The notes under the pieces were generated by a model. That model did no database searches and was not told the DNA's origin. It saw nothing but the letters and a program-made list of their open reading frames with translations. A DNA stretch of 45,491 nucleotides from JALOTE01 sp031422195. Its GTDB lineage: Bacteria > Pseudomonadota > Alphaproteobacteria > Rhizobiales > Rhizobiaceae. The position numbers and the translations under genes are program-made. Every line of letters begins with the position of its first letter. Positions within the stretch are counted from its first letter, which is position 1. The DNA lies in assembly GCA_031422195.1 (NCBI GenBank), contig JANOPZ010000030.1, positions 1 to 45,491 of the forward strand. Reading direction: 5' to 3'. Positions 33,849 to 40,766 of this stretch are shown in pieces.

Positions 33849-34424
33849 TCAGCGACCGCCTTCCATCAAACCGTCTTCATCCACAAATGTTTCCGGTTTG
33901 GCGGCATCATTGATGTCTGAGCCGTAAATCGCTTCGGCTGATGTCAAATCTTCGCCTTTGGCCTGACGGGCTGCTTCATCGGCAGTACGGGCAACGTTAA
34001 TAGAAATTGAAGCTGCTACATCTGGATGCAGAACCAATGGCACAACAGTCACACCAATTGTCTTGATTGCTGCATCAAGGTCGACTTGACCGCGCGAAAC
34101 AGCAAAACCAGCAGCTGTGATGATATCTGCAACATCGCGCGCGGAAACTGAACCATAAAGCTGGCCGGTTTCACCGGCTGAACGCACAACAATAAAGCTT
34201 TTTCCGTTGATTTTTTCAGCCAAAATAGTGGCGGCAGCTTTACGGTCGTCGTTCTTGGCAATCAGGTCTGCTTTCTGGTGTTCAAATTTTTTCTTGTTGG
34301 CGTCTGATGCGCGCAATGCTTTGCCCGATGGCAAAAGGTAGTTGCGGGCAAAACCGTCTTTGACGTTAACAATTTCGCCCATATGGCCAAGTTTGGCAAC
34401 GCGCTCGAGGAGAATAACTTGCAT
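33849..34424 (-). CDS. rplI: 50S ribosomal protein L9
   Basis: Binds 23S rRNA near the L1 stalk. The 191-residue protein starts MQVILLERVAKLGHMGEIV, with GFARNYLLPSGKAL, and the long central helix linking two domains. The C-terminal tail is longer than the 149 residues of E. coli L9, typical for Hyphomicrobiales. It ends the ribosomal operon and is followed by a terminator. Confidence 0.96.
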   Translation of the reverse strand: MQVILLERVAKLGHMGEIVNVKDGFARNYLLPSGKALRASDANKKKFEHQKADLIAKNDDRKAAATILAEKINGKSFIVVRSAGETGQLYGSVSARDVADIITAAGFAVSRGQVDLDAAIKTIGVTVVPLVLHPDVAASISINVARTADEAARQAKGEDLTSAEAIYGSDINDAAKPETFVDEDGLMEGGR

Positions 34425-34464
34425 TTGGTTTATCCTTTGGTTGAACTAAAAGTGGTTGATGAGG

Positions 34465-35409
34465 TCAAGCCTTAGTCACTGGCGCGGTTCGCCGCGTGTC
34501 AAAAAGACCAAGAAAAACAAACAATGCCAACATTGGCAAAAAGAAAAACGCCGACAGGTAAGCAAGCACAAGGACCGGTGTTCGCCATGATTTGCCGCGC
34601 GTGCGATCATGTAAAACAGCAAAGCCAGCCATCGCAAAACATGCGGCAAAAACGCCGCAAAACACCAATGCGATCAACCCGATCGGGCCGGACAAAAAGC
34701 TTGAAGCCAGCGCAAGCGCAAATGCCGGTAGCGCGGCTTTCGGCATTCTCAGCGATAACGGCCAATTGTCTTTTGGCCGGGCCAATTTGCCGGATGCTCG
34801 CACCAATTGCAGCGCAAGCCATAAATTACCGGTCAAAACGAGTGTCGACATTGCGGGCTGGATTATGGGCACTGCGTAGAAAATGAAGTTAGCCAGCGAC
34901 GGCGCAAAGTCGGCGCCTGGCGCAAATTCAGGGTTTACAGCCTTAAACTGCTGCTCAAAAGCGGCGGCAAACTGAGTTGCAAATGCCATATCGTAGCCGG
35001 CGTATGCGCCTATGCCAACAAAAGCGGCAGCCAAAAGCAGCCCGCAGAAAAACAATGTATCGCCGAGTGGAAACCACACAATATGGTCGGCTTCACCGCC
35101 CACTTCTTCGGCAGGGCGCGCTAAGGCTATCAAGAATACCGCCAAGGCTGATGGCACCATTGAAATCGCGGCCACAATAAGCGCGGCTGGTGCAGAAACC
35201 ATAAAGCTGACAATCAAAGTGCAGGCAATCGCGCCAACCAAAGTGGCTGTCGCACCAAAGGCCAAACCGGCCAGCATCACTGGCAGCGGCGAGATAAAGA
35301 ACAAGACAATCGCAATTGAAGACTGCGTTAAGATGCTACCCGCAAGCACAGCAGATGCGGCACCGGACATAACGCCTGCGAGGGCGGAATTGGGCGTTAA
35401 TTTCAACAT
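34465..35409 (-). CDS. DUF2232 membrane protein
   Basis: A 314-residue protein with about eight hydrophobic segments starting MLKLTPNSALAGVMSGAASAV. It matches the DUF2232 (YybS-like) family by topology and gene position: in Hyphomicrobiales it lies between rpsR and rplI. Function unknown. It follows rpsR after 251 bases that contain two hairpins. Confidence 0.82.
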   Translation of the reverse strand: MLKLTPNSALAGVMSGAASAVLAGSILTQSSIAIVLFFISPLPVMLAGLAFGATATLVGAIACTLIVSFMVSAPAALIVAAISMVPSALAVFLIALARPAEEVGGEADHIVWFPLGDTLFFCGLLLAAAFVGIGAYAGYDMAFATQFAAAFEQQFKAVNPEFAPGADFAPSLANFIFYAVPIIQPAMSTLVLTGNLWLALQLVRASGKLARPKDNWPLSLRMPKAALPAFALALASSFLSGPIGLIALVFCGVFAACFAMAGFAVLHDRTRGKSWRTPVLVLAYLSAFFFLPMLALFVFLGLFDTRRTAPVTKA

Positions 35410-35522
35410 ATTACTCGCTGTCCTGCCGCGTGGCAGTTAGAGGCTGGCGGGATTGCCATTGCCCCAACTCGGGTTTGAATGCCCAAAGGCAGCCGATCTG
35501 CGTTTGGTGTTTTTGGTATTCC

Positions 35523-35564
35523 GCTGGATTTTCCAGCCAATCACCCCCGCATTTTGTGCGGGGG
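35523..35564. promoter_or_regulatory. Two adjacent hairpins between rpsR and DUF2232
   Basis: GCTGG-ATTTT-CCAGC (35523-35537) and CCCCCGCA-TTTTG-TGCGGGGG (35544-35564) are both perfect. Neither has a U-run on either strand. They could be RNA processing, stability or attenuation structures in the operon. Confidence 0.5.
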
Positions 35565-35660
35565 CCTAAACTTGTTTTGGTCATCATCGTTCAGAAGGAA
35601 GTCTGGTTCCCCGCACAAGGGGCGGTGGTGACTAATTTCTAAGCTTCAGTGATAAACGCT

Positions 35661-35918
35661 TTACTTGATCACATACGGGATCAGACCCAAGAAACGCGCA
35701 CGCTTAATGGCATTTGCCAATTCGCGCTGCTTCTTCTGGCTCACAGCAGTGATGCGTGACGGAACGATTTTGCCACGCTCAGAAATATAGCGCGACAGCA
35801 AACGCACGTCTTTGTAATCCAGCGCCGGTGCATCAGCACCAGAGAACGGGCAGGTTTTCCGGCGGCGCGAGAAAGGGCGGCGCGTAGGAATCTGGTTGAT
35901 ATCTATTTCGTTGCTCAT
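35661..35918 (-). CDS. rpsR: 30S ribosomal protein S18
   Basis: Binds 16S rRNA together with S6. The 85-residue protein contains PFSRRRKTCPFSG, DYKDVRLLSRYISERGKIVP, SRITAVSQKKQRELANAIKR and ARFLGLIPYVI, all highly conserved S18 segments. It follows rpsF by 23 bases and is presumed cotranscribed with it. Confidence 0.97.
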   Translation of the reverse strand: MSNEIDINQIPTRRPFSRRRKTCPFSGADAPALDYKDVRLLSRYISERGKIVPSRITAVSQKKQRELANAIKRARFLGLIPYVIK

Positions 35919-35941
35919 ATTGTTTTTCCTTCAGCCAGATT

Positions 35942-36352
35942 TCAGAAACGGCGCGGGCCGCGCGGTGCACCACGGTCGCCGCCACGGCCGCCGGGGCGGT
36001 CAAAGCTCTCACGGTCACGTTCGCGGTCATCGCGTTTTTGCAACATTGCAGATGGGCCAGTCTCGTGTTTTTCAACGCGAATGGTCATGTAGCGCAAAAC
36101 GCTTTCTGAAATGCGCTGCTGGCGCTCCAACTCGGCAACAACATCACCGGTGGCATGAAAATCCATCAAAGCATAATGGGCTTTACGGTTTTTCTCGATA
36201 CGGTAGGCGAGGGATTTAAGACCCCAGCTTTCAATACGGCCAACTTTGCCGCCCATGCCTTCGATAAGGCCTTTGAAAGTTTCAACAAGTTCATCAACTT
36301 GCTGCGCGGACAAATCCTGCCGCGCCAGGAACACATGTTCATAAGCGTTCAT
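35942..36352 (-). CDS. rpsF: 30S ribosomal protein S6
   Basis: Partner of S18 on the 30S platform. The 136-residue protein begins MNAYEHVFLARQDLS and contains LVETFKGLIEGMGGKVGRIESWGLKSLAYRI and the HYALMDFHA segment. The C-terminal tail is Arg/Asp/Gly-rich and low in complexity (RGGDRGAPRGPRRF). The ATG at 36352 follows a purine-rich GAGGAAAAGGAAAAAG run; the in-frame extension to 36550 is leader sequence, not protein. First gene of the ribosomal operon. Confidence 0.97.
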   Translation of the reverse strand: MNAYEHVFLARQDLSAQQVDELVETFKGLIEGMGGKVGRIESWGLKSLAYRIEKNRKAHYALMDFHATGDVVAELERQQRISESVLRYMTIRVEKHETGPSAMLQKRDDRERDRESFDRPGGRGGDRGAPRGPRRF

Positions 36353-36397
36353 TGCTTTTTCCTTTTCCTCATTCACCTGCGAATAAACACAAGCGAC

Positions 36398-36423
36398 CAC
36401 GAACTGGCGGCTAAGCCTCCGTG
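36398..36423 (-). promoter_or_regulatory. Possible rpsF leader stem-loop with a CCG motif
   Basis: On the minus strand CACG and CGTG pair around an inner hairpin GGAGGC-TTA-GCCGCC, with a GCCGCC segment. S6:S18 autoregulates its mRNA through a leader hairpin with a conserved CCG in many bacteria, so this is a candidate site. The exact motif match is not established. Confidence 0.3.
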
Positions 36424-36608
36424 CTGCTCCAGCAATTACTTGCGAGGAAAAGTCACGAACATCAGAGCAGGCGCATGAAGGGGACAGGGCCTTGTGGCCC
36501 CTTACTTGGGCTATTTTGCAATACGCATCATAGCCAAGCCCCCGGCACAACGCCCGGCCGGTTTAGGTAGGCGGCCTATAGGGGAGATTGGGATGGGGGG
36601 CAAGGGGG

Positions 36609-36929
36609 TTAAGCGGCGCGTTTGCCAACAACCAGTGTCACTGTTCCATCAAGTTTAGTCAGCACGCGTATCAGCCGATCGAGCGTAAAACGAGATAAAT
36701 CAGCATTGCGAATACGAGAGATATCAGCTGCGGTAACACCAGTGATTTCGGCCGCGGCCCGAACAGTGATTTTCCCATCATCAAGGATCCCAATAATTGA
36801 GGCCGCAGCAATTGACTTTAACCGGCGCAATTCGGCATCGGCATAACCAAAATCCACCCATACATTGCCTGTACCGCTAACGAGTTCAAACGACTGGTCA
36901 TCGGCATCGGTTTTAATGTCTTCAGTCAT
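36609..36929 (-). CDS. higA: HigA-like antitoxin (XRE family)
   Basis: A 106-residue helix-turn-helix protein. The core GKITVRAAAEITGVTAADISRIRNADLSRFTLDRLIRVLTKL is the XRE DNA-binding region typical of HigA/HicB-like antitoxins paired with RelE-type toxins. It is the second gene of the pair, with the toxin first, and overlaps it by 4 bases. No other regulator is nearby, so it probably represses its own operon at the palindrome at 37271-37286. Confidence 0.85.
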   Translation of the reverse strand: MTEDIKTDADDQSFELVSGTGNVWVDFGYADAELRRLKSIAAASIIGILDDGKITVRAAAEITGVTAADISRIRNADLSRFTLDRLIRVLTKLDGTVTLVVGKRAA

Positions 36930-37261
36930 TTCAATTCATCCTTCAATCGTTTCAACCGCAATTTAATAAGATCGATTTCATGTTTTGGTGTTGATATTCC
37001 GCTGGTCGATTTCTTCTGAAAAGCGTGAATGACCCAAATTGCATCTCCAATTTGAACCGCGTAAACACACCGGAATGCATCCGACTTATAGGCAATTGCA
37101 ACTTCAAAAATACCAGAACCAAGGCCTAGCATTGGCTTACTTATGTCTGCTTTTCGACCGTTGGCAGCAACATCCAACGCTTCCAAAATTCGGTCACGAG
37201 CAAGTTGAGGAAAATTCCGGAAGTCTTTATCAGCAGCTTTGATCCAGAATACAGCCTTCAT
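36926..37261 (-). CDS. higB: HigB-like toxin (phage Gp49-like/RelE superfamily)
   Basis: A 111-residue protein of PF05973 type. MKAVFWIKAADKDFRNFPQLARDRILEAL and AIYKSDAFRCVYAVQIGDAIWVIHAFQKKSTSGISTPKHEIDL match the family; the FQKKS segment is the typical catalytic region of these ribosome-dependent mRNA interferases. Toxin-first order is the HigBA rule. The pair lies between rpsF and fabD, two genes that normally face each other. Confidence 0.85.
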   Translation of the reverse strand: MKAVFWIKAADKDFRNFPQLARDRILEALDVAANGRKADISKPMLGLGSGIFEVAIAYKSDAFRCVYAVQIGDAIWVIHAFQKKSTSGISTPKHEIDLIKLRLKRLKDELK

Positions 37262-37270
37262 TTCGTTATC

Positions 37271-37286
37271 TTGTCATATTTGACAA
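37271..37286. promoter_or_regulatory. 16-bp palindrome upstream of higBA
   Basis: TTGTCA-TATT-TGACAA lies 9 bases upstream of the higB start on the minus strand, a natural place for HigA autorepression. It is also close to the fabD gene on the other side, so it could influence fabD as well. Confidence 0.5.
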
Positions 37287-37347
37287 CACTTTGCAATTCT
37301 CCATTTCCCCTGCTAATCCCTCCCCAACACCACACCAAGGGCCACCC

Positions 37348-38289
37348 ATGTCATCCATCGCATTCACATTTCCCGGCCAAGGCTCGCAATCTGTCGGCAT
37401 GGGCAAGGCGCTTTATGATGCAAGCGCAGCTGCCCGCGCGGTGTTTGCCGAGGTTGATGAGGCGCTGGGCCAGAAGCTATCAGCCTTGATGTTTGAAGGG
37501 CCAGAGAATGAGTTGACGCTCACTGCAAATGCGCAACCGGCTTTGATGGTAGTCTCAATGGCGGCGATGGCAATGCTCAATGAGCGTGGCGTTACGGTTG
37601 AAAAGGCCGCCTATGTTGCTGGCCATTCGCTCGGTGAATATTCGGCGCTTTGTGCGGCGGGCATGTTTTCGCTGAGCGACACGGCTAAACTGTTGCGCAT
37701 TAGAGGCAATGCCATGCAGGCCGCTGTTCCGGTTGGGGCAGGGGCAATGGCGGCAATTATTGGTGCGGAAGCTGACGCAGTAGCCAAACTTTGCGCTGAT
37801 TCGGCGGGAAGCGAAATCTGCCAGATCGCCAATGATAATGGCGGCGGCCAATTGGTCATTTCAGGTTCCGCTGCGGCGGTTGCCCGCGCAATTGAAGGCG
37901 CGAGCGCCATTGGGGCCAAACGCGCGATACCGCTTTCTGTGTCTGCGCCATTCCACTCGGCTTTGATGCAACCCGCCGCCGACGCCATGCGCGAGGCTCT
38001 GGCAAACGTCACCAAACATGCGCCGCGCGTCCCGGTCATCGCTAATATAACAGTGTCGCCATTGACTGATCCTGAAATCATTGCCGCCAAGCTGGTGGAA
38101 CAAGTCACCGGCCAAGTGCGCTGGCGCGAAACAATTGAGTGGTTTGCCGCCAATAACATCACCACGCTTTATGAAATAGGTTCTGGCAAAGTGCTGACAG
38201 GCCTTGCCAAACGTATTTCAAAAGATGTCGCAGGTGTTGCGGTGAACACGACGGACGATATAGAGGCTATGGCGATTTCTTTGGTCTGA
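37348..38289 (+). CDS. fabD: Malonyl-CoA-acyl carrier protein transacylase
   Basis: Loads malonyl groups onto acyl carrier protein to start and extend fatty acids. The 313-residue protein starts MSSIAFTFPGQGSQSVGMGK, has catalytic Ser in AGHSLGEYSAL, substrate Arg in LLRIRGNAMQ and the catalytic His in APFHSALMQP. The ATG at 37348 is chosen since an upstream in-frame start at 37291 would add 19 non-conserved residues. fabG follows after 9 bases. Confidence 0.96.
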   Translation: MSSIAFTFPGQGSQSVGMGKALYDASAAARAVFAEVDEALGQKLSALMFEGPENELTLTANAQPALMVVSMAAMAMLNERGVTVEKAAYVAGHSLGEYSALCAAGMFSLSDTAKLLRIRGNAMQAAVPVGAGAMAAIIGAEADAVAKLCADSAGSEICQIANDNGGGQLVISGSAAAVARAIEGASAIGAKRAIPLSVSAPFHSALMQPAADAMREALANVTKHAPRVPVIANITVSPLTDPEIIAAKLVEQVTGQVRWRETIEWFAANNITTLYEIGSGKVLTGLAKRISKDVAGVAVNTTDDIEAMAISLV

Positions 38290-38298
38290 GGCCTTATC

Positions 38299-39036
38299 AT
38301 GTTTAACCTAAGCGGGCGCAAAGCCCTCATTACCGGCGCAACCGGCGGCATTGGCGAGGCCATTGCCCGAGCATTGCACGCCCAAGGCGCAATAGTCGGC
38401 ATCCATGGCACCCGCTCTGAAAAACTTAGCGAACTTGCTGCCGAACTTGGCTCAAATGTGCATGTGTTTCCCGCCAATTTGGCCGACCGCGAAGCCATCA
38501 AAGCACTTGCCGAAAAGGCCGAGGCCGACATGGGCGGCGTCGATATTTTGGTCAACAATGCCGGTATCACGCGCGACGGCCTGTTTGTGCGCATGTCTGA
38601 TGATGATTGGGATGCCGTGCTCGATATCAACCTTGGCTCGGCTTTCCGGCTTACGCGCGCGCTGACCCACCCGATGATGCGCCGCCGGTTTGGCCGCATT
38701 ATCAACATCACGTCTGTTGTTGGCACCACTGGCAACCCGGGGCAGGGCAATTATTGCGCGTCTAAAGCCGGCATCGTCGGCATGACAAAATCACTGGGCC
38801 AAGAAATTGCCAGCCGCAACGTGACTGTCAATTGCGTTTCACCGGGCTTTATTCAGTCGGCAATGACAGACAAACTCAATGAAAAACAAAAAGAAACCAT
38901 TATGGCCAACATTCCCATGCGCAAAATGGGACAAGGCGCAGATATTGCCGCGGCAGTTGTGTTTTTAGCGTCGGATCAAGCAGGATATATCACCGGCCAA
39001 ACAATTCATGTGAATGGTGGCATGGCGATGATTTGA
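38299..39036 (+). CDS. fabG: 3-oxoacyl-[acyl-carrier-protein] reductase
   Basis: NADPH-dependent reductase of the fatty acid cycle. The 245-residue SDR has the cofactor site ITGATGGIGEAI, NNAGITRD, catalytic Ser in INITSVVG, the YCASKAG Tyr-x3-Lys, and ends with GQTIHVNGGMAMI. It lies 9 bases after fabD and belongs to the same transcript. Confidence 0.96.
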   Translation: MFNLSGRKALITGATGGIGEAIARALHAQGAIVGIHGTRSEKLSELAAELGSNVHVFPANLADREAIKALAEKAEADMGGVDILVNNAGITRDGLFVRMSDDDWDAVLDINLGSAFRLTRALTHPMMRRRFGRIINITSVVGTTGNPGQGNYCASKAGIVGMTKSLGQEIASRNVTVNCVSPGFIQSAMTDKLNEKQKETIMANIPMRKMGQGADIAAAVVFLASDQAGYITGQTIHVNGGMAMI

Positions 39037-39145
39037 TGGTAGCGAGCGCACGGTTCAAGTGCCCGCGTCGCTGACTTTCTTATTCTATATTCAGTTTAAA
39101 CAGAAAACTTGGCTCGTTATCGAGAGAGTTGCACCTAGCCGTGCC

Positions 39146-39733
39146 TCACGTCCCGACTCTGTTTAGAGCTTTTCGGCCAAAAATCAGCGCAAAAGAGCCC
39201 AAGATTAACGAAATTATAGCGCCGACCATAGCGGTGGTTATCAAAATGAATTTTACTGCTGCAAAACCAGAGTAAGCTAAAGCCAGCCAATTGGGAAACG
39301 TATCAGCGCTTGTCAGCATTACAAATGAAATCAAATTTTCAATTGAGTCACTCAAGGCACCGGCCATCGCGGCAAAAGTTGCAATTATACCGATTCGTTG
39401 GCCCCAAGTTCCGCGCTGAGATAGCCGCGCAACTAAAGTGAAGAAAAATATACCCAAGCAAAACATAGCGGCAATAAAAGCAAAATCGATGAATTGGGTT
39501 TGCCAGTAAATATCAAGTGTACCAACTTGCTTCATATGCGCATAATAACCCTTGATTGTTCCACCGTTAAAAGCCAGCTGACCTGTTGCATAGTCAACAG
39601 GGTGAAGTGACGCAGCGTAACTTGCATCAAGAACGGGTTTTATTAAAACGAATCCTGCAATTGAACATGCTGCAAGAAAAGCATGAGCAATTACTGGCAA
39701 AGACATTGGGGTTGGGAAGTGCTTGTTAAACAT
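39146..39733 (-). CDS. Membrane protein of unknown function
   Basis: A 195-residue protein with about four membrane helices (SLPVIAHAFLAACSIAGFVLI; FIDFAFIAAMFCLGIFFFTLV; IGIIATFAAMAGALSDSI; FAAVKFILITTAMVGAIIS). I do not recognise a family. The ATG at 39733 has GGAG 7 bases upstream. It diverges from the marR gene, and a perfect palindrome lies between them, so MarR probably regulates it. The Ser-Asp-Ser (SDSIEN) between helices may be functional but nothing more can be said. Confidence 0.7.
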   Translation of the reverse strand: MFNKHFPTPMSLPVIAHAFLAACSIAGFVLIKPVLDASYAASLHPVDYATGQLAFNGGTIKGYYAHMKQVGTLDIYWQTQFIDFAFIAAMFCLGIFFFTLVARLSQRGTWGQRIGIIATFAAMAGALSDSIENLISFVMLTSADTFPNWLALAYSGFAAVKFILITTAMVGAIISLILGSFALIFGRKALNRVGT

Positions 39734-39746
39734 CAGATTTCTCCAC

Positions 39747-39782
39747 ATTATATTCCATGGAATATAATATCCTTCCGTGGAA
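39747..39782. promoter_or_regulatory. Perfect 22-bp palindrome plus a second half-site; probable MarR operator
   Basis: Positions 39747-39768 form an exact 22-bp palindrome: half-site ATTATATTCCA followed by its complement. The outer ends read ATTATA and TATAAT, so each could be a -10 element. A second related site TTCCGTGGAA follows at 39773-39782. It separates a membrane protein gene from marR, the usual arrangement for a MarR-family repressor of an adjacent gene. No other regulator is close. Confidence 0.65.
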
Positions 39783-39801
39783 TGCAACTGGGCTTTGAAA
39801 A

Positions 39802-40275
39802 ATGCAGCAGCAGATAATTGGCGAAGCAGCCACATGGCTTTCAATTGTTAGCCTGCTTTATACATCGCGAATGGACTCACTTTTGGCCAAACATGATCTG
39901 ACGTTTGGGCAATTCAGTATATTGCATCACATTGCGCAGCCTGAATTATCGGGCGGCACGAGCATTTCCGAAATTGCTAAGGTCGTAGCTTTGAAGCAGC
40001 CCGCAGTGACAAAAACTATTGCAAAATTCGAATCCAGAGGTTTGGTTTTGATCGCCGCAAATGGAAAAGACAATCGCGCCAAAAAAGTAACTGCCACCGT
40101 TGAAGGCTTGGGCACATTGCAACTCATCCGGCAAAGCATGGGGCCAGATTTAGCACGGGTTTTTGCACATTTTAGTGCCAATCAACTGGAACAATTCGTG
40201 TATCAGCTTAAAGAACTTGGGAAATGGCTTGACCAAAACCGGGATGCCATCTCCAACACAAATCAAGATATTTAA
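39802..40275 (+). CDS. MarR-family transcriptional regulator
   Basis: A 157-residue winged-helix regulator. The helix-turn-helix region is SISEIAKVVALKQPAVTKTIAKFESRGLVLI, and the wing is AANGKDNRAKKVTATVEG. Ligands are usually phenolics or oxidants, but nothing here shows which. It is divergent to the membrane protein, with the 22-bp palindrome between. It separates fabG from acpP. Confidence 0.85.
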   Translation: MQQQIIGEAATWLSIVSLLYTSRMDSLLAKHDLTFGQFSILHHIAQPELSGGTSISEIAKVVALKQPAVTKTIAKFESRGLVLIAANGKDNRAKKVTATVEGLGTLQLIRQSMGPDLARVFAHFSANQLEQFVYQLKELGKWLDQNRDAISNTNQDI

Positions 40276-40494
40276 ATGAAAATTTCCAAACATGGAAATT
40301 GCTAAAGGGAGTGTACCTCCGTTTGATAAAGTGCCTTGCATTTCTGAAGTTAGCCAAAATCTTTTACCCGCAGTTACAAAACCCGTTGATCAGTCACAGC
40401 TCTGCCATCTTTCGGCTTGATTAGCGCGGCGTGCGCCTTTATCGAGGCTGCACATGTTAAACTATAATGACCAAACATCTTGAAGGGGAACGCC
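40276..40494 (+). promoter_or_regulatory. Upstream region of acpP with a candidate -10 box
   Basis: CTATAAT (40462-40468) is a near-consensus alphaproteobacterial -10, but the sequence 17 bases upstream (TATCGA) is a poor -35. AAGGGGAA sits just upstream of the acpP ATG. The region contains the inverted repeat described separately and no ORF. Confidence 0.4.
40281..40300. repeat. Inverted repeat AATTTCCA-AACA-TGGAAATT
   Basis: 8-bp arms with a 4-base spacer, just 5 bases after the marR stop. No U-run follows, so it is not an obvious terminator. Its core half-sites TTTCCA/TGGAAA resemble the TTCCA/TGGAA half-sites of the operator upstream of marR. Confidence 0.5.
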
Positions 40495-40731
40495 ATGAGC
40501 GACACCGCAGCACGTGTAATGAAAATTGTTGTCGAGCATCTCGGCGTTGATGCCGATAAAGTAAATGAGGCTGCAAGCTTCATCGACGATCTGGGCGCAG
40601 ACTCGCTCGACACCGTCGAACTGGTTATGGCCTTCGAAGAAGAGTTTAGCGTTGAAATCCCTGATGATGCAGCCGAAACCATTCTTACAGTTGGTGATGC
40701 CGTGAAATTCATCAATAAGGCCCAAGCATAA
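40495..40731 (+). CDS. acpP: Acyl carrier protein
   Basis: Carries growing fatty acyl chains on the phosphopantetheine arm attached by AcpS (gene at 3127). The 78-residue protein contains the GADSLDTVEL motif with the modified Ser, and is acidic throughout. MSDTAARVMKIVVEHL is the standard start; the ATG at 40495 follows AAGGGGAA. An in-frame start at 40480 would overlap the ribosome binding site. fabF follows after 35 bases. Confidence 0.97.
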   Translation: MSDTAARVMKIVVEHLGVDADKVNEAASFIDDLGADSLDTVELVMAFEEEFSVEIPDDAAETILTVGDAVKFINKAQA

Positions 40732-40766
40732 TTGGCATTACCGGCGGCTCGCCGCTGGTTTCCGCA

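Noticed and set aside
36353..36550. N-terminal extension of rpsF to 36550
   Set aside because: S6 begins at MNAYEHVF, right after a purine-rich binding site. The 66 upstream codons cover leader hairpins and match no S6 protein.
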